From Planctomycetota bacterium (GTDB lineage Bacteria > Planctomycetota > Phycisphaerae > WQYP01): 7,159 bases of DNA. Below the pieces are notes generated by a model, which did not search any database, was not told where the DNA came from, and was given only the letters and a program-made list of their open reading frames with translations. The DNA is taken from positions 1-7,159 of the forward strand of contig JAJZCT010000169.1 in the NCBI GenBank assembly GCA_021828925.1, in the 5' to 3' direction. The position numbers and the translations under genes were made by a program. Of this stretch, positions 1 to 5,220 are shown piece after piece; position 1 is the first letter of the stretch, and every line of letters starts with the position of its first letter.

Positions 1-287
1 GAGGGGAAAACACCCTCCGGGTGGATGGCGGCGGAATCCGATACCTGACGGTCAGGGAATGCGCCAGGCTCCAGACATTCCCGGATAATTGGGGATTCGA
101 AGGCTCTTGGACCGAAAGTATGCGGCAACTTGGTAACGCGGTGCCCGCGTTGCTCGGGGAGGTGGTTGCCAGGAGACTCCGTGAGGTACTTAGTCCGGCT
201 GCGCAGCTGTCCGACCAGTGGGCCCGCGCAGCGGCGATCAGGCTTCTGGCGGATGCCGGCGGTAGTGGTCGGCAATCCGCTCCATGA
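1..287 (+). CDS. C5-cytosine DNA methyltransferase, C-terminal fragment (5' end outside window)
   Basis: The reading frame is open from the window edge, so only the C-terminus is seen. It shows the end of a DNA (cytosine-5) methyltransferase, which transfers a methyl group from S-adenosylmethionine to cytosine in a specific DNA site. The visible marks are RYLTVRECARLQTFPDNW (motif IX and following, which helps orient the target-recognition domain) and RQLGNAVPALLGEVVARRL (motif X, part of the AdoMet pocket, with the conserved GNAVP). A tail of about 35 residues rich in Ala and Arg follows motif X. A GTG at 21 lies inside the conserved region and is not a real start. The stop at 285-287 overlaps the minus-strand endonuclease-like fragment by 50 bases, tail to tail. 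A vsr gene follows on the same strand, a common companion of C5 methyltransferases. The family is certain; the recognition site is not readable here. Confidence 0.93.
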   Translation, partial: GENTLRVDGGGIRYLTVRECARLQTFPDNWGFEGSWTESMRQLGNAVPALLGEVVARRLREVLSPAAQLSDQWARAAAIRLLADAGGSGRQSAP

Positions 288-420
288 CTTGTCGTGACGT
301 CAGCGGATTCACCTTATTTCCATAACGTGTCGCCCACGGCCGCCCCGGATGGAGAGTATCCCAGGGTGAACGGGTATTTGCGCATTCGGTGACGACATTA
401 TGATAATAATGATCGAAATT
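238..420 (-). pseudogene. Truncated Eco29kI-like restriction endonuclease, C-terminal remnant
   Basis: On the minus strand an open frame ends with TGA at 238-240 and encodes RSPWDTLHPGRPWATRYG followed by a basic helix-like tail, VMERIADHYRRHPPEA. From memory, the S-x-W-D-x-x-H-P-G-R-x-W-A block is typical of the C-terminus of the Eco29kI family of GIY-YIG type II endonucleases, whose partner is a C5 methyltransferase, as found here convergently. The frame stays open to 498, but residues encoded beyond about 420 are simply antisense to vsr. The N-terminal two thirds, including the GIY-YIG catalytic core, are missing where vsr begins. I read this as a decayed endonuclease whose 5' part was lost or replaced next to vsr. 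It could instead be a chance antisense ORF; the ordered motif and the methyltransferase context argue against that. I could not run an alignment. Confidence 0.5.
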
Positions 421-433
421 GGATGGGTTGGCA

Positions 434-916
434 ATGACGGACAGTTTAAGCCCGGCCGAACGAAGCAGGGTTATGTCGCGGGTCAAGAGCGTCGACACAG
501 TTCCCGAAATGGCTATCCGGAGATTGATATATCGGTTGGGCTACCGTTATCGCCTGCACGTCGCGGGGTTACCCGGCCGTCCCGACATAGTATTCCGCAA
601 TAAAAAGAAGGTCATTTTTGTCCATGGCTGTTTCTGGCACCGCCATCGTTGCCGGAACGGACGGAGGCTTCCGAAATCACACCGGAGATTTTGGCGGCGC
701 AAACTTGAGAAAAATGCGGTTCGTGACAAACAAAGCCTCGTCGCGTTGCGTCGGATGGGATACACGAGCCTGATTATTTGGGAGTGCCAGGTTCAGCGGA
801 TATGCGGCAACGAAGGGTGTCACGAACTGCGGAAATTTTTACGTACCCCCTCCCGATGTCCAAAGAGAAGAAAACCCGCAAGCTCAACGGGTCAAAATGC
901 GATCATCAAGTGTTGA
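434..916 (+). CDS. vsr: Very short patch repair endonuclease (Vsr)
   Basis: Vsr nicks DNA 5' of the T in T:G mismatches that arise when 5-methylcytosine deaminates, starting very-short-patch repair and protecting sites made by a C5 methyltransferase. With the ATG at 434 the protein has 160 residues, and its key residues fall at or within one position of E. coli Vsr numbering: Glu25 (DTVPE), Asp51 (LPGRPDIVF), His64 (FVHGCFWH), and Zn ligands Cys66, His71, Cys73 and Cys118 (IIWEC). The N-terminal signature SPAERSRVMSRVKSVDT is canonical. An in-frame TTG at 419 would add five residues, but ATG 434 gives the family-standard start, with a weak GGATGG seven bases upstream. The last 20 or so residues are basic and unconserved, and the 3' end overlaps the convergent sigma-factor gene by 33 bases. 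It appears functional and is probably paired with the upstream methyltransferase. Confidence 0.95.
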   Translation: MTDSLSPAERSRVMSRVKSVDTVPEMAIRRLIYRLGYRYRLHVAGLPGRPDIVFRNKKKVIFVHGCFWHRHRCRNGRRLPKSHRRFWRRKLEKNAVRDKQSLVALRRMGYTSLIIWECQVQRICGNEGCHELRKFLRTPSRCPKRRKPASSTGQNAIIKC

Positions 917-1840
917 CCGCAATTTCTCCAATGCACGGTTTTGGATTTGCCGCACACGTTCTTTGGTTACACCGATGACTTCGCCAACTTCCGCCAGCGT
1001 CATGGCTTGGGTATCTTCCGGGCGATTGACCGCAAAACGAGCTTCAATAACGCGGCGTTCCACATCCGTGAGTTCGGCGCTGTTGCGTTGAATGATGTCC
1101 TGAAGGTCCTCCACCGCGTCCTTGGTAATCGACTGCCGCCGGACGTCCATTTCATTGGACCGCTCCATGGTGGGATCAAACTCTGTTGGGAACATGGAGC
1201 GATAGCGATTGGACTTCACGGCAATGCGGCTGAATCCTTTTAGAATCGCCCGGCACGCATACGTACTGAATTTGAATCCGCGCGCGGCGTCAAATTTTTC
1301 CACGGCTCGCAGCAGGGCCATGTTGCCTTCGGAAATTAAATCTCCGAAATCAACATCATTCATCCGAGTGCGTTTGGCCATGGCCAGCACCAGAGCTAAA
1401 TTAGCAGCCGCGATGATTTCACGCGTATCTTTTGCGCGGCGCTGCCAGAACGCTATCTCCCGAGCAATTTTACGGCCCGGCGAGGCCTCAAACGTCAGGA
1501 CTGCCTGTTTCACGCGCATGCGCGCATAATTGTACCGCAGAAACAAATGCTGCTCCTGCGGTGTGGTCAACAACGATGAAGTTGGCGCGGACATGCTGCT
1601 TAGATCATCGGCCATCGGATGATACCAGCCGGTTTTGGCCGGCCCTATATCCAAGCCGTTTTCAAACAACTGTTCCGCCGCGTCCGCTTCATTAAACAAC
1701 GCGTTAGGCACGAAATACAGGGGTGAACTTAACGCCTCCTGAACCATCTGGCGATCAAATTCACCGATGGCTCGCAAAATTGACTCGTGACGCCGGGTCA
1801 GGGTAATTTCAGGTTTTATCGCAGCCACTTGAGCAAGCAT
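884..1840 (-). CDS. Sigma-70 family RNA polymerase sigma factor
   Basis: This 318-residue protein is a promoter-recognition subunit of RNA polymerase. Residues 88-112 (LLTTPQEQHLFLRYNYAR and following) resemble region 1.2. Residues 140-210 are region 2, with FGDLISEGNMALLRAVEKFD (core binding) and GFKFSTYACRAI (-10 recognition and melting). Residues 254-312 are region 4, with a helix-turn-helix TLAEVGEVIGVTKERVRQIQ that would read the -35 box. The stretch between regions 2 and 4 is only about 45 residues and acidic, so region 3 looks reduced. The first 85 residues match nothing I recognise. The architecture is that of group 2/3 primary-like factors rather than ECF factors, which lack region 1.2. 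ATG 1840 is supported by a strong Shine-Dalgarno, AAGGAG, seven bases upstream (1848-1853). No anti-sigma gene is adjacent. It is not the housekeeping RpoD, being too short with no extended region 1.1 or full region 3; its regulon cannot be read here. Confidence 0.93.
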   Translation of the reverse strand: MLAQVAAIKPEITLTRRHESILRAIGEFDRQMVQEALSSPLYFVPNALFNEADAAEQLFENGLDIGPAKTGWYHPMADDLSSMSAPTSSLLTTPQEQHLFLRYNYARMRVKQAVLTFEASPGRKIAREIAFWQRRAKDTREIIAAANLALVLAMAKRTRMNDVDFGDLISEGNMALLRAVEKFDAARGFKFSTYACRAILKGFSRIAVKSNRYRSMFPTEFDPTMERSNEMDVRRQSITKDAVEDLQDIIQRNSAELTDVERRVIEARFAVNRPEDTQAMTLAEVGEVIGVTKERVRQIQNRALEKLRSTLDDRILTR

Positions 1841-2126
1841 GATGCAGCTCCTTATACAACAACCGGAAGGTCTGCATGGCCTTCACATCTATTTATACGG
1901 ATAAATTCCCACTGCGGACGATCAATCCATAATTGATGCCGGCTTTTTTTCTAAGTGCTTGCATAGAACCTACTTATATAACAGCCTGATACCGCAACCA
2001 CGACATTTTGGCACTGGACACATCCGAAATTTTCCGCCCCACCACCCACGACCTCGTTGCAAATCCCAATTTCTTGCTGTAACAGAGCACCAGGCAATTA
2101 TCTTACGTACGATCACAACGGGATTG
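1841..2126. other. Intergenic region upstream of the sigma-factor gene
   Basis: No credible gene is seen. The segment must hold the promoter of the minus-strand sigma-factor gene. AT-rich boxes such as TATAAAT (minus strand, near 1890-1900) and TTGATC (minus strand, near 1920) are visible, but their spacing of about 22 bases is too long for a standard promoter, so I do not assign one. Reading frames here are low in conserved features and run into the repeat that follows. Confidence 0.5.
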
Positions 2127-2154
2127 AACCGCGGATTACGCGGATTACACGGAT
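2127..2154 (+). repeat. Left arm of a 28-base inverted repeat (GCGGATTAC units)
   Basis: This arm begins AACC and continues with two 9-base units GCGGATTAC plus a degenerate third (ACGGAT). Its reverse complement occurs at 2437-2464 with 27 of 28 bases identical (A versus G at arm position 23). Such GGATTAC-type multimers recur between genes in several environmental bacterial genomes; that statement is from memory. Confidence 0.85.
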
Positions 2155-2162
2155 ACGGGGGC

Positions 2163-2180
2163 ATCGGGCCGCGGCCCGAT
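2163..2180. repeat. 18-base perfect palindrome
   Basis: ATCGGGCCG followed by its exact reverse complement CGGCCCGAT forms an uninterrupted, GC-rich palindrome just inside the left repeat arm. It could be a protein-binding site or a cruciform. No gene start lies close enough to assign it as an operator. Confidence 0.8.
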
Positions 2181-2436
2181 AGAGCAGAGAGAGTTGAGCA
2201 GGTGAACAGCAGAGCAAATAAGGCTGAGGCAAAAGAGTGGCTGTCGCCGTAACAAAACGGCTCCGTCTGCGGCCTACCTTCCGCTTTCTACTCTCAAGCC
2301 TCAATAACGCAGATTGTTTCGGGATCGTTGCGGTATGGGCGGCGGAGAAAAGTAGTTCTGAGTGCCATGACGATTATTAAACTGTGCTGTGAGTCACGGG
2401 TGCGGAGGTCTCGCGAAGGATGGAAGCCCGTTGTTT
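2181..2436. other. Non-coding interior of the inverted-repeat segment
   Basis: No ORF with recognisable features on either strand. The segment lies between the two 28-base inverted arms and has no transposase, so with the arms it could be a small non-autonomous element of about 340 bases or simply a repeat-bounded spacer. No target-site duplication is evident. Confidence 0.45.
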
Positions 2437-2464
2437 ATCCGCGTAATCCGCGTAATCCGCGGTT
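2437..2464 (-). repeat. Right arm of the 28-base inverted repeat
   Basis: This is the inverted copy of 2127-2154 (27/28 identical). It ends only 10 bases before the left 11-base repeat that bounds the proposed integrated replicon, so the insertion sits at the edge of this repeat. Confidence 0.85.
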
Positions 2465-2470
2465 TTTTTT
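2448..2470 (+). terminator. Hairpin plus T8 tract (terminator-like)
   Basis: CCGCG-TAATC-CGCGG forms a perfect 5-bp GC stem with a 5-base loop, followed directly by eight T's, the shape of an intrinsic terminator on the plus strand. No plus-strand gene ends nearby, so it may be an incidental product of the GCGGATTAC repeat meeting a T-run, or may insulate against read-through into the element. Confidence 0.4.
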
Positions 2471-3050
2471 ACAGTCTATTTTGGACTAGTGGATTAACAT
2501 GACTATATATGTGTTTAGATGACAGTGGTTGACATAACCCTTGATGGTCAACGGTTTGGTGCGGTGTTGTCATTTGTGTGCGTTTGGGTGCTTCTGCTGT
2601 CTGGGCCGGATTTTGGGCCGTGATTGGGCCGGATTCCGGGCCGGTTGTTTTGGGGGGCTTCGCGCGGTGTGGGCCTTGGGGTGTGGATTGGGGTGCCGCG
2701 GCATGCGCGCGGGGTGTTAGGGTCGCGTACTGTTCGAGATGTGTAGCTATGTAGTTTGTTGCTGTGGTCTTTGGGGTGGTGCGATTATTATTAATGGTTG
2801 TAGATATATTTCTGTGTTTGGTTTGAGCGCCGGTGGCCGGTTGTTTCGCGGGTTGGTTTGACAGGGTGTATGGAGTTGGTATCATGGGTACCTGTTGTGT
2901 TGTGTCGGTGTTGGGGTGGTACCTAACATTGGCGGGTTGCGTGGCCAGACTGATTATCTGGCCATGTCCCTTTATAGGGCCAACTGGTGCCGTTGCCGCA
3001 CCGACGGGCGCATTATAACCGGTTGTGGTGTGCGTGCAAGCGGAGCACAA
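2469..3050 (-). CDS. N-terminal part of an ORF split at the attachment site, unknown function
   Basis: A 193-codon minus-strand frame runs from a TTG at 3050 to TAA at 2469-2471. No Shine-Dalgarno precedes the TTG; an internal ATG at 2885 has a weak AGG five bases upstream and would leave 138 residues. The product is rich in Thr, Pro, Ala and Gln, has no transmembrane segment and no motif I recognise, and its composition partly reflects the A+C-rich minus strand. It contains KTTGPESGPI, encoded by the GGGCCGG cluster, closely matching ETTGPISGPI in the right-end fragment. The frame enters the left repeat as VQNR and stops two codons later in flanking DNA. In a circle it would continue into the 70 codons at 4997-5219 and end 1 base before rep, giving about 207 (ATG) or 262 (TTG) residues. 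It may be a disordered accessory or regulatory protein, or non-coding. Confidence 0.4.
   Translation of the reverse strand: MCSACTHTTTGYNAPVGAATAPVGPIKGHGQIISLATQPANVRYHPNTDTTQQVPMIPTPYTLSNQPAKQPATGAQTKHRNISTTINNNRTTPKTTATNYIATHLEQYATLTPRAHAAAPQSTPQGPHRAKPPKTTGPESGPITAQNPAQTAEAPKRTQMTTPHQTVDHQGLCQPLSSKHIYSHVNPLVQNRL
2475..2485 (+). repeat. Left 11-base direct repeat, candidate attL core
   Basis: TCTATTTTGGA, identical to 5210-5220. Upstream bases also partly agree (TTTT at -5 to -8 and A at -2 in both copies). Read on the minus strand both copies sit in the same codon phase (x-Gln-Asn-Arg). I see no convincing match to a canonical dif site. Confidence 0.6.
2603..2644 (+). repeat. Four phased GGGCCG(G/T) repeats (iteron-like)
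   Basis: GGGCCGG or GGGCCGT starts at 2603, 2615, 2626 and 2638, giving spacings of 12, 11 and 12 bases, about one DNA turn. Phased short repeats in a replicon can be initiator or regulator binding sites. They also encode the Thr-Gly-Pro and Ser-Gly-Pro repeats of the minus-strand ORF, so selection could act on the protein instead. Confidence 0.55.
2942..2964. repeat. Hairpin, 8-bp perfect stem
   Basis: TGGCCAGA and TCTGGCCA are perfect inverted copies around a 7-base loop. It lies inside the possible N-terminal ORF, upstream of the ATG at 2885 on the minus strand, so it could be an operator or leader structure if that ATG is the true start. Confidence 0.6.
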
Positions 3051-3355
3051 GCTGTGGACGTTTTACGCTTTTACGAATTGTCATGGCTGCGGTGTCGGGC
3101 CGATTTGGTTGCGGTGTCCAGGCGGATCGTGCAAGAGCTTTGGGGCTTACTGCCAGCCCCAAGCCCCGGCCCTTGCGCTGCTCTCCCCCTGATTTGCTGA
3201 TGGCCGGTTCCTTTGGTGTCTTGGGTCGTTCACGTGTTCAGCAGGCCAGCAAATGGCATCTAATGCAGTCGAATTCGGGTTTTTGGTTCGGCCAGGGCGA
3301 TTATTGGGTTTCGGTCGTTTCCGCCCCCGCCGAGTTGGATTGTGAGGGATAGGGA

Positions 3356-3396
3356 GGGCAAGTAGCCTCTGCGGCTACGGAGCAGAGCCACTTCCC
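3356..3396. repeat. Imperfect 41-base hairpin with alternative fold
   Basis: The outer arms (GGG-AAGT-GC-TCTGC on the left, complemented on the right, with two small bulges and one mismatch) can pair. Alternatively an inner hairpin GTAGCC-TCTGC-GGCTAC (3362-3378) forms with a perfect 6-bp stem. The two folds are mutually exclusive, as in some origin or attenuator structures; that role is inference only. Confidence 0.5.
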
Positions 3397-3462
3397 TGTC
3401 CGTGTCGGTGTGTTGATCGTTTTGCGGTGTGTCTTTTGTCTAGCGTGTTCCTGATCGCGTGT

Positions 3463-3497
3463 GATCGGGCTTCTGGATAATCCTTGAGCACCCGATC
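3463..3497. repeat. Inverted repeat GATCGGG / CCCGATC
   Basis: A perfect 7-base inverted repeat with a 21-base spacer; a further GATC lies at 3453-3456, just upstream. The long spacer makes it weaker than its neighbours as a structure. Confidence 0.4.
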
Positions 3498-3553
3498 TCA
3501 ACCTACCCCACCAAAAATTTCATTTATCAGATTCCACTGCCAGACAAGTCTTA

Positions 3554-3608
3554 GGCGGGCCGCCCGGCGGGGTTCCCGTAGCGCAGCCGGGACGACGGGC
3601 GGCCCGCC
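3554..3608. repeat. 55-base GC-rich hairpin, 13-bp perfect stem
   Basis: GGCGGGCCGCCCG at 3554-3566 is exactly complementary to CGGGCGGCCCGCC at 3596-3608. Inside the loop GTTCCCG (3572-3578) and CGGGAC (3588-3593) can pair with one bulged T, extending the structure. This is the strongest fold in the window. There is no T-run on either side, so it is not a simple terminator. It is a candidate single-strand origin, packaging or recombination hairpin, or a structured RNA. Confidence 0.8.
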
Positions 3609-3717
3609 GGCCTTGCGAGTACACCACTACCACCACCACCAGCAGCAGGCCAGGGGATTTACATTTGCGAATGTTTGGAGTTTGCCGGTTGGCGAGCGTG
3701 AGTGGTTTCGTAGGTGG

Positions 3718-3744
3718 GACCCCCGTATGTATAACATGGGGGTC
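3718..3744. repeat. 27-base hairpin, 7+4 bp stem
   Basis: GACCCCC pairs with GGGGGTC, and inside these ATGT pairs with ACAT around an ATA loop; a 2-base GT bulge separates the two stems. It lies 85 bases downstream of the rep stop. Extruded hairpins with an AT-rich tip close to rep are the usual shape of rolling-circle nick sites, so this is a candidate double-strand origin, unproven. Confidence 0.6.
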
Positions 3745-3828
3745 TCGGTCCGCATCTTTTCTCAAAAAGTGCTTTTTTCCCCTAAAGTTACCGTATTCTG
3801 GGGTTTCGTCCGCATGTGGTTGGGGTGG

Positions 3829-4995
3829 TCAGCCGCGTTTCTCCTTGTCTGGTGGTGTGTCACTTAGTAAGTGGTCTTTGAGCAGGAGTTTCATTTTCTC
3901 GCGTCGGGTTCCTACTGCGTCCCAGAGTTTTGGTTTTGCACTGGCCGATGTTTCTTTCCAGATCTTGGATACGATGTGGAGGGCCCGTGCCTCGGATAGG
4001 TCGGGTGTTTCCGGGTAGAGCTGGGCAAGTGCGGTGACTATGTTTCCCATGCCTTGGTTGATACGTTGGTTGGCGTTGGGTGTGATGCTCTTGATCGGTT
4101 TTCGTGGGACCGCCGCGGGCTGGGCTGCTTGTACCGTCTTCCAGAAGTCGGTGATCGGGCGTACTCGGTGGTCTCCGGTTTCTGCTTGGGTGTGCATTTT
4201 AAAGTATTCTTTGGTGAGCCATGCCCAGGGGTGTTTCAGTTCTTTGAGTGATGCCAGGTTGTTGAGGGGCATGAGTTTGAGGTGTTCCCGGCGCATCTGG
4301 AACTCAACCCGTGTGACGTGTTGTTCGGTTGGCTTGTTCCACAGTAGTGTTTCCCAAGTTTTTTCCGAATGGATCTTGAGCTCTTGGGTTTTGTTGTAGA
4401 TGCGGAGTAGCATGGGGCCAGCCCCGATGCGGAAGTATTCGAGCCGGGATCCCTTGTTGATTAGGTCGCGGGCGATTTCGTCGGGGTGCTTTTCAATTTC
4501 CTGCTGGGTTCGTGCTACGGTGGTGTATTTGGTCTGGTGCGGGTAGGCGAAGTAGTCTTCGTAGGCTTGGTCCCTGTCGCAGCTGATATCGCATGCGATG
4601 TCTACGCGTGATGGTTTGATCCAGTCGACCGTGAAGCCGAGTTCCTCCAGCAGGGCGTAGATGTGGCCTTCCGCTTGGTCGATGTCGTGGCAGGTGATGA
4701 ATCGCGGGGAGAGGTCGACCATGATGTTGGGGGTTGCCTGCATGGGCTTGTGTTGGCGATTGAAGCAGAACCTGGTGTTCTGGTCGGCCAGGCCGAGCGG
4801 GTATCGTTGGGTGCCGTACGTCGGCATGAACGTTCCGGCCATGAGTTTCCATTTTTGGGGTTGGTCTTCGTTCGCCAGGGCTTTTGCCTCGCTGAGTTGT
4901 TCGATGAATTTTTTGTGTGTGGCCTCTGGCATGTGTGCACCGATTCCCAGTGTCAGCTGGTCGATTCCAGACCATTGCAGTTTAGGGTTTTCCAT
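3829..4995 (-). CDS. Rep_trans-type rolling-circle replication initiator
   Basis: I read this 388-residue protein as a replication initiation factor of the Rep_trans kind (plasmid RepC/RepD and ICE NicK relatives), which nicks one strand at an origin and starts rolling-circle replication. The evidence is the ordered block SRVDIACDI (129-137), then SRLEYFRIGAGP and LLRIYNKTQEL (183-206), then VTRVEFQMRREHLK (228-241), the typical R-x-D / G-x-x-x-x-R-x-Y-x-K / R-x-E-x-x-x-R succession. The catalytic Tyr cannot be fixed without alignment. ATG 4995 is chosen because AAAGGAG lies eight bases upstream (5004-5010) and conserved-looking sequence starts there; the frame is open 38 codons further, but those residues are antisense-like and Ser/Arg-rich. 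The start lies 1 base after the stop of the right-end ORF fragment, indicating translational coupling. It is the only clear protein of the element. Confidence 0.78.
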   Translation of the reverse strand: MENPKLQWSGIDQLTLGIGAHMPEATHKKFIEQLSEAKALANEDQPQKWKLMAGTFMPTYGTQRYPLGLADQNTRFCFNRQHKPMQATPNIMVDLSPRFITCHDIDQAEGHIYALLEELGFTVDWIKPSRVDIACDISCDRDQAYEDYFAYPHQTKYTTVARTQQEIEKHPDEIARDLINKGSRLEYFRIGAGPMLLRIYNKTQELKIHSEKTWETLLWNKPTEQHVTRVEFQMRREHLKLMPLNNLASLKELKHPWAWLTKEYFKMHTQAETGDHRVRPITDFWKTVQAAQPAAVPRKPIKSITPNANQRINQGMGNIVTALAQLYPETPDLSEARALHIVSKIWKETSASAKPKLWDAVGTRREKMKLLLKDHLLSDTPPDKEKRG

Positions 4996-4996
4996 G

Positions 4997-5219
4997 TCAA
5001 TTTCTCCTTTCGGTTGTGTGTTTGACGCCAGCCAGGGCCAAGCTGCCCGGGTGTGCGAGCTTGACGATCTGGTGGCGGATCTGCGGTGGTAGTTGGTACC
5101 AGCGATCAATGACGGTCTGCAAGTCGGTGTCTGTTACGATTGGGCCGGATATTGGGCCGGTGGTTTCTGGAGTGTGCTGGTTTGCTGTGGTTTTAATGGT
5201 GTTTTGTAATCTATTTTGG
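4997..5219 (-). pseudogene. Start-less C-terminal ORF fragment upstream of rep (other half of split ORF)
   Basis: On the minus strand a frame leaves the right repeat as QNR and runs 70 more codons to TGA at 4997-4999. Upstream the frame meets a TAA in the chromosomal flank within about 10 codons and offers no ATG or GTG, so in the integrated state it has no proper start. It contains ETTGPISGPI and then DTDLQTVIDRWYQLPPQIRH, a W-x-x-L-P-x-x-I-R pattern that I associate, from memory, with C-termini of some planctomycete recombinases and small accessory proteins. The frame is free of stops, has coding-like composition and ends 1 base before the rep ATG. I infer that it is the C-terminal half of the ORF at 2486-3050, separated by integration. 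It is too short and start-less for routine gene callers. Confidence 0.6.
5142..5160 (+). repeat. Two GGGCCGG repeats at the right end
   Basis: GGGCCGG at 5142-5148 and 5154-5160, 12 bases apart. The surrounding 24 bases (5138-5161) match 2622-2645 at 21 positions; the three differences form one codon-sized block (ATT versus TCC). The copies are in the same frame in both ORF halves. Confidence 0.6.
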
Positions 5220-5220
5220 A
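5210..5220 (+). repeat. Right 11-base direct repeat, candidate attR core
   Basis: TCTATTTTGGA, identical to 2475-2485. Sequence composition returns to chromosome-like balance immediately to the right, and the tsaB start is 125 bases downstream. Confidence 0.6.

Larger units (their letters stand above)
3051..3828. other. Gene-free, hairpin-rich region of the element (candidate origin or structured RNA)
   Basis: Almost 780 bases between the possible split ORF and rep hold no ORF I can support; the frames of 60-130 codons here lack conserved features and follow the G+T bias. The region instead has at least four separate inverted repeats (3356-3396, 3463-3497, 3554-3608, 3718-3744) and a short run of CCA/CAG triplets at 3623-3648. 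In rolling-circle replicons, double- and single-strand origins are such structured gene-free DNA, so this is the natural place for them. I cannot name the nick site. Confidence 0.5.
2475..5220. mobile_element. Putative integrated rolling-circle replicon (about 2.7 kb)
   Basis: The block is bounded by an 11-base direct repeat and carries a Rep_trans-type initiator gene, GGGCCGG repeat clusters near both ends and several strong hairpins. Its plus strand is markedly G+T-rich (for example 47 of 60 bases at 2821-2880), unlike either flank, and the change coincides with the repeats. A minus-strand ORF that leaves the element at the left repeat and a start-less one that enters at the right would join in frame in a circle. 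No integrase, transposase, coat, Zot or mobilisation gene is seen, so integration would have to use a host or helper recombinase. I infer a small plasmid-like or satellite episome. An 11-base repeat alone could arise by chance in 7 kb; the case rests on the coincidence of repeat, composition, rep gene and reading frame. Confidence 0.62.

Noticed and set aside
897..1695. Several plus-strand ORFs within 897-1695
   Set aside because: They are antisense to the clearly conserved sigma-factor gene.
1959..2304. ORFs on both strands across the GCGGATTAC repeat
   Set aside because: They run through repeat DNA, giving low-complexity strings such as IRVIRVIRG or NPRNPR, and have no ribosome site or recognisable motif.
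2475..2510. Repeat core as a canonical dif site for XerCD integration
   Set aside because: The 11-base core and flanks do not show the two 11-base Xer arms with a 6-base spacer, so XerCD use is not supported by sequence alone.
3301..3867. ORFs of 66-127 codons in the hairpin-rich region, both strands
   Set aside because: They cross strong inverted repeats, are biased by the G+T-rich strand and show no motifs or ribosome sites.
2475..5220. Element as an inovirus (filamentous prophage)
   Set aside because: There is a Rep-like gene and a suitable strand bias, but no Zot-type ATPase, no small coat proteins with signal and membrane segments, and the size is below that of a full inovirus.
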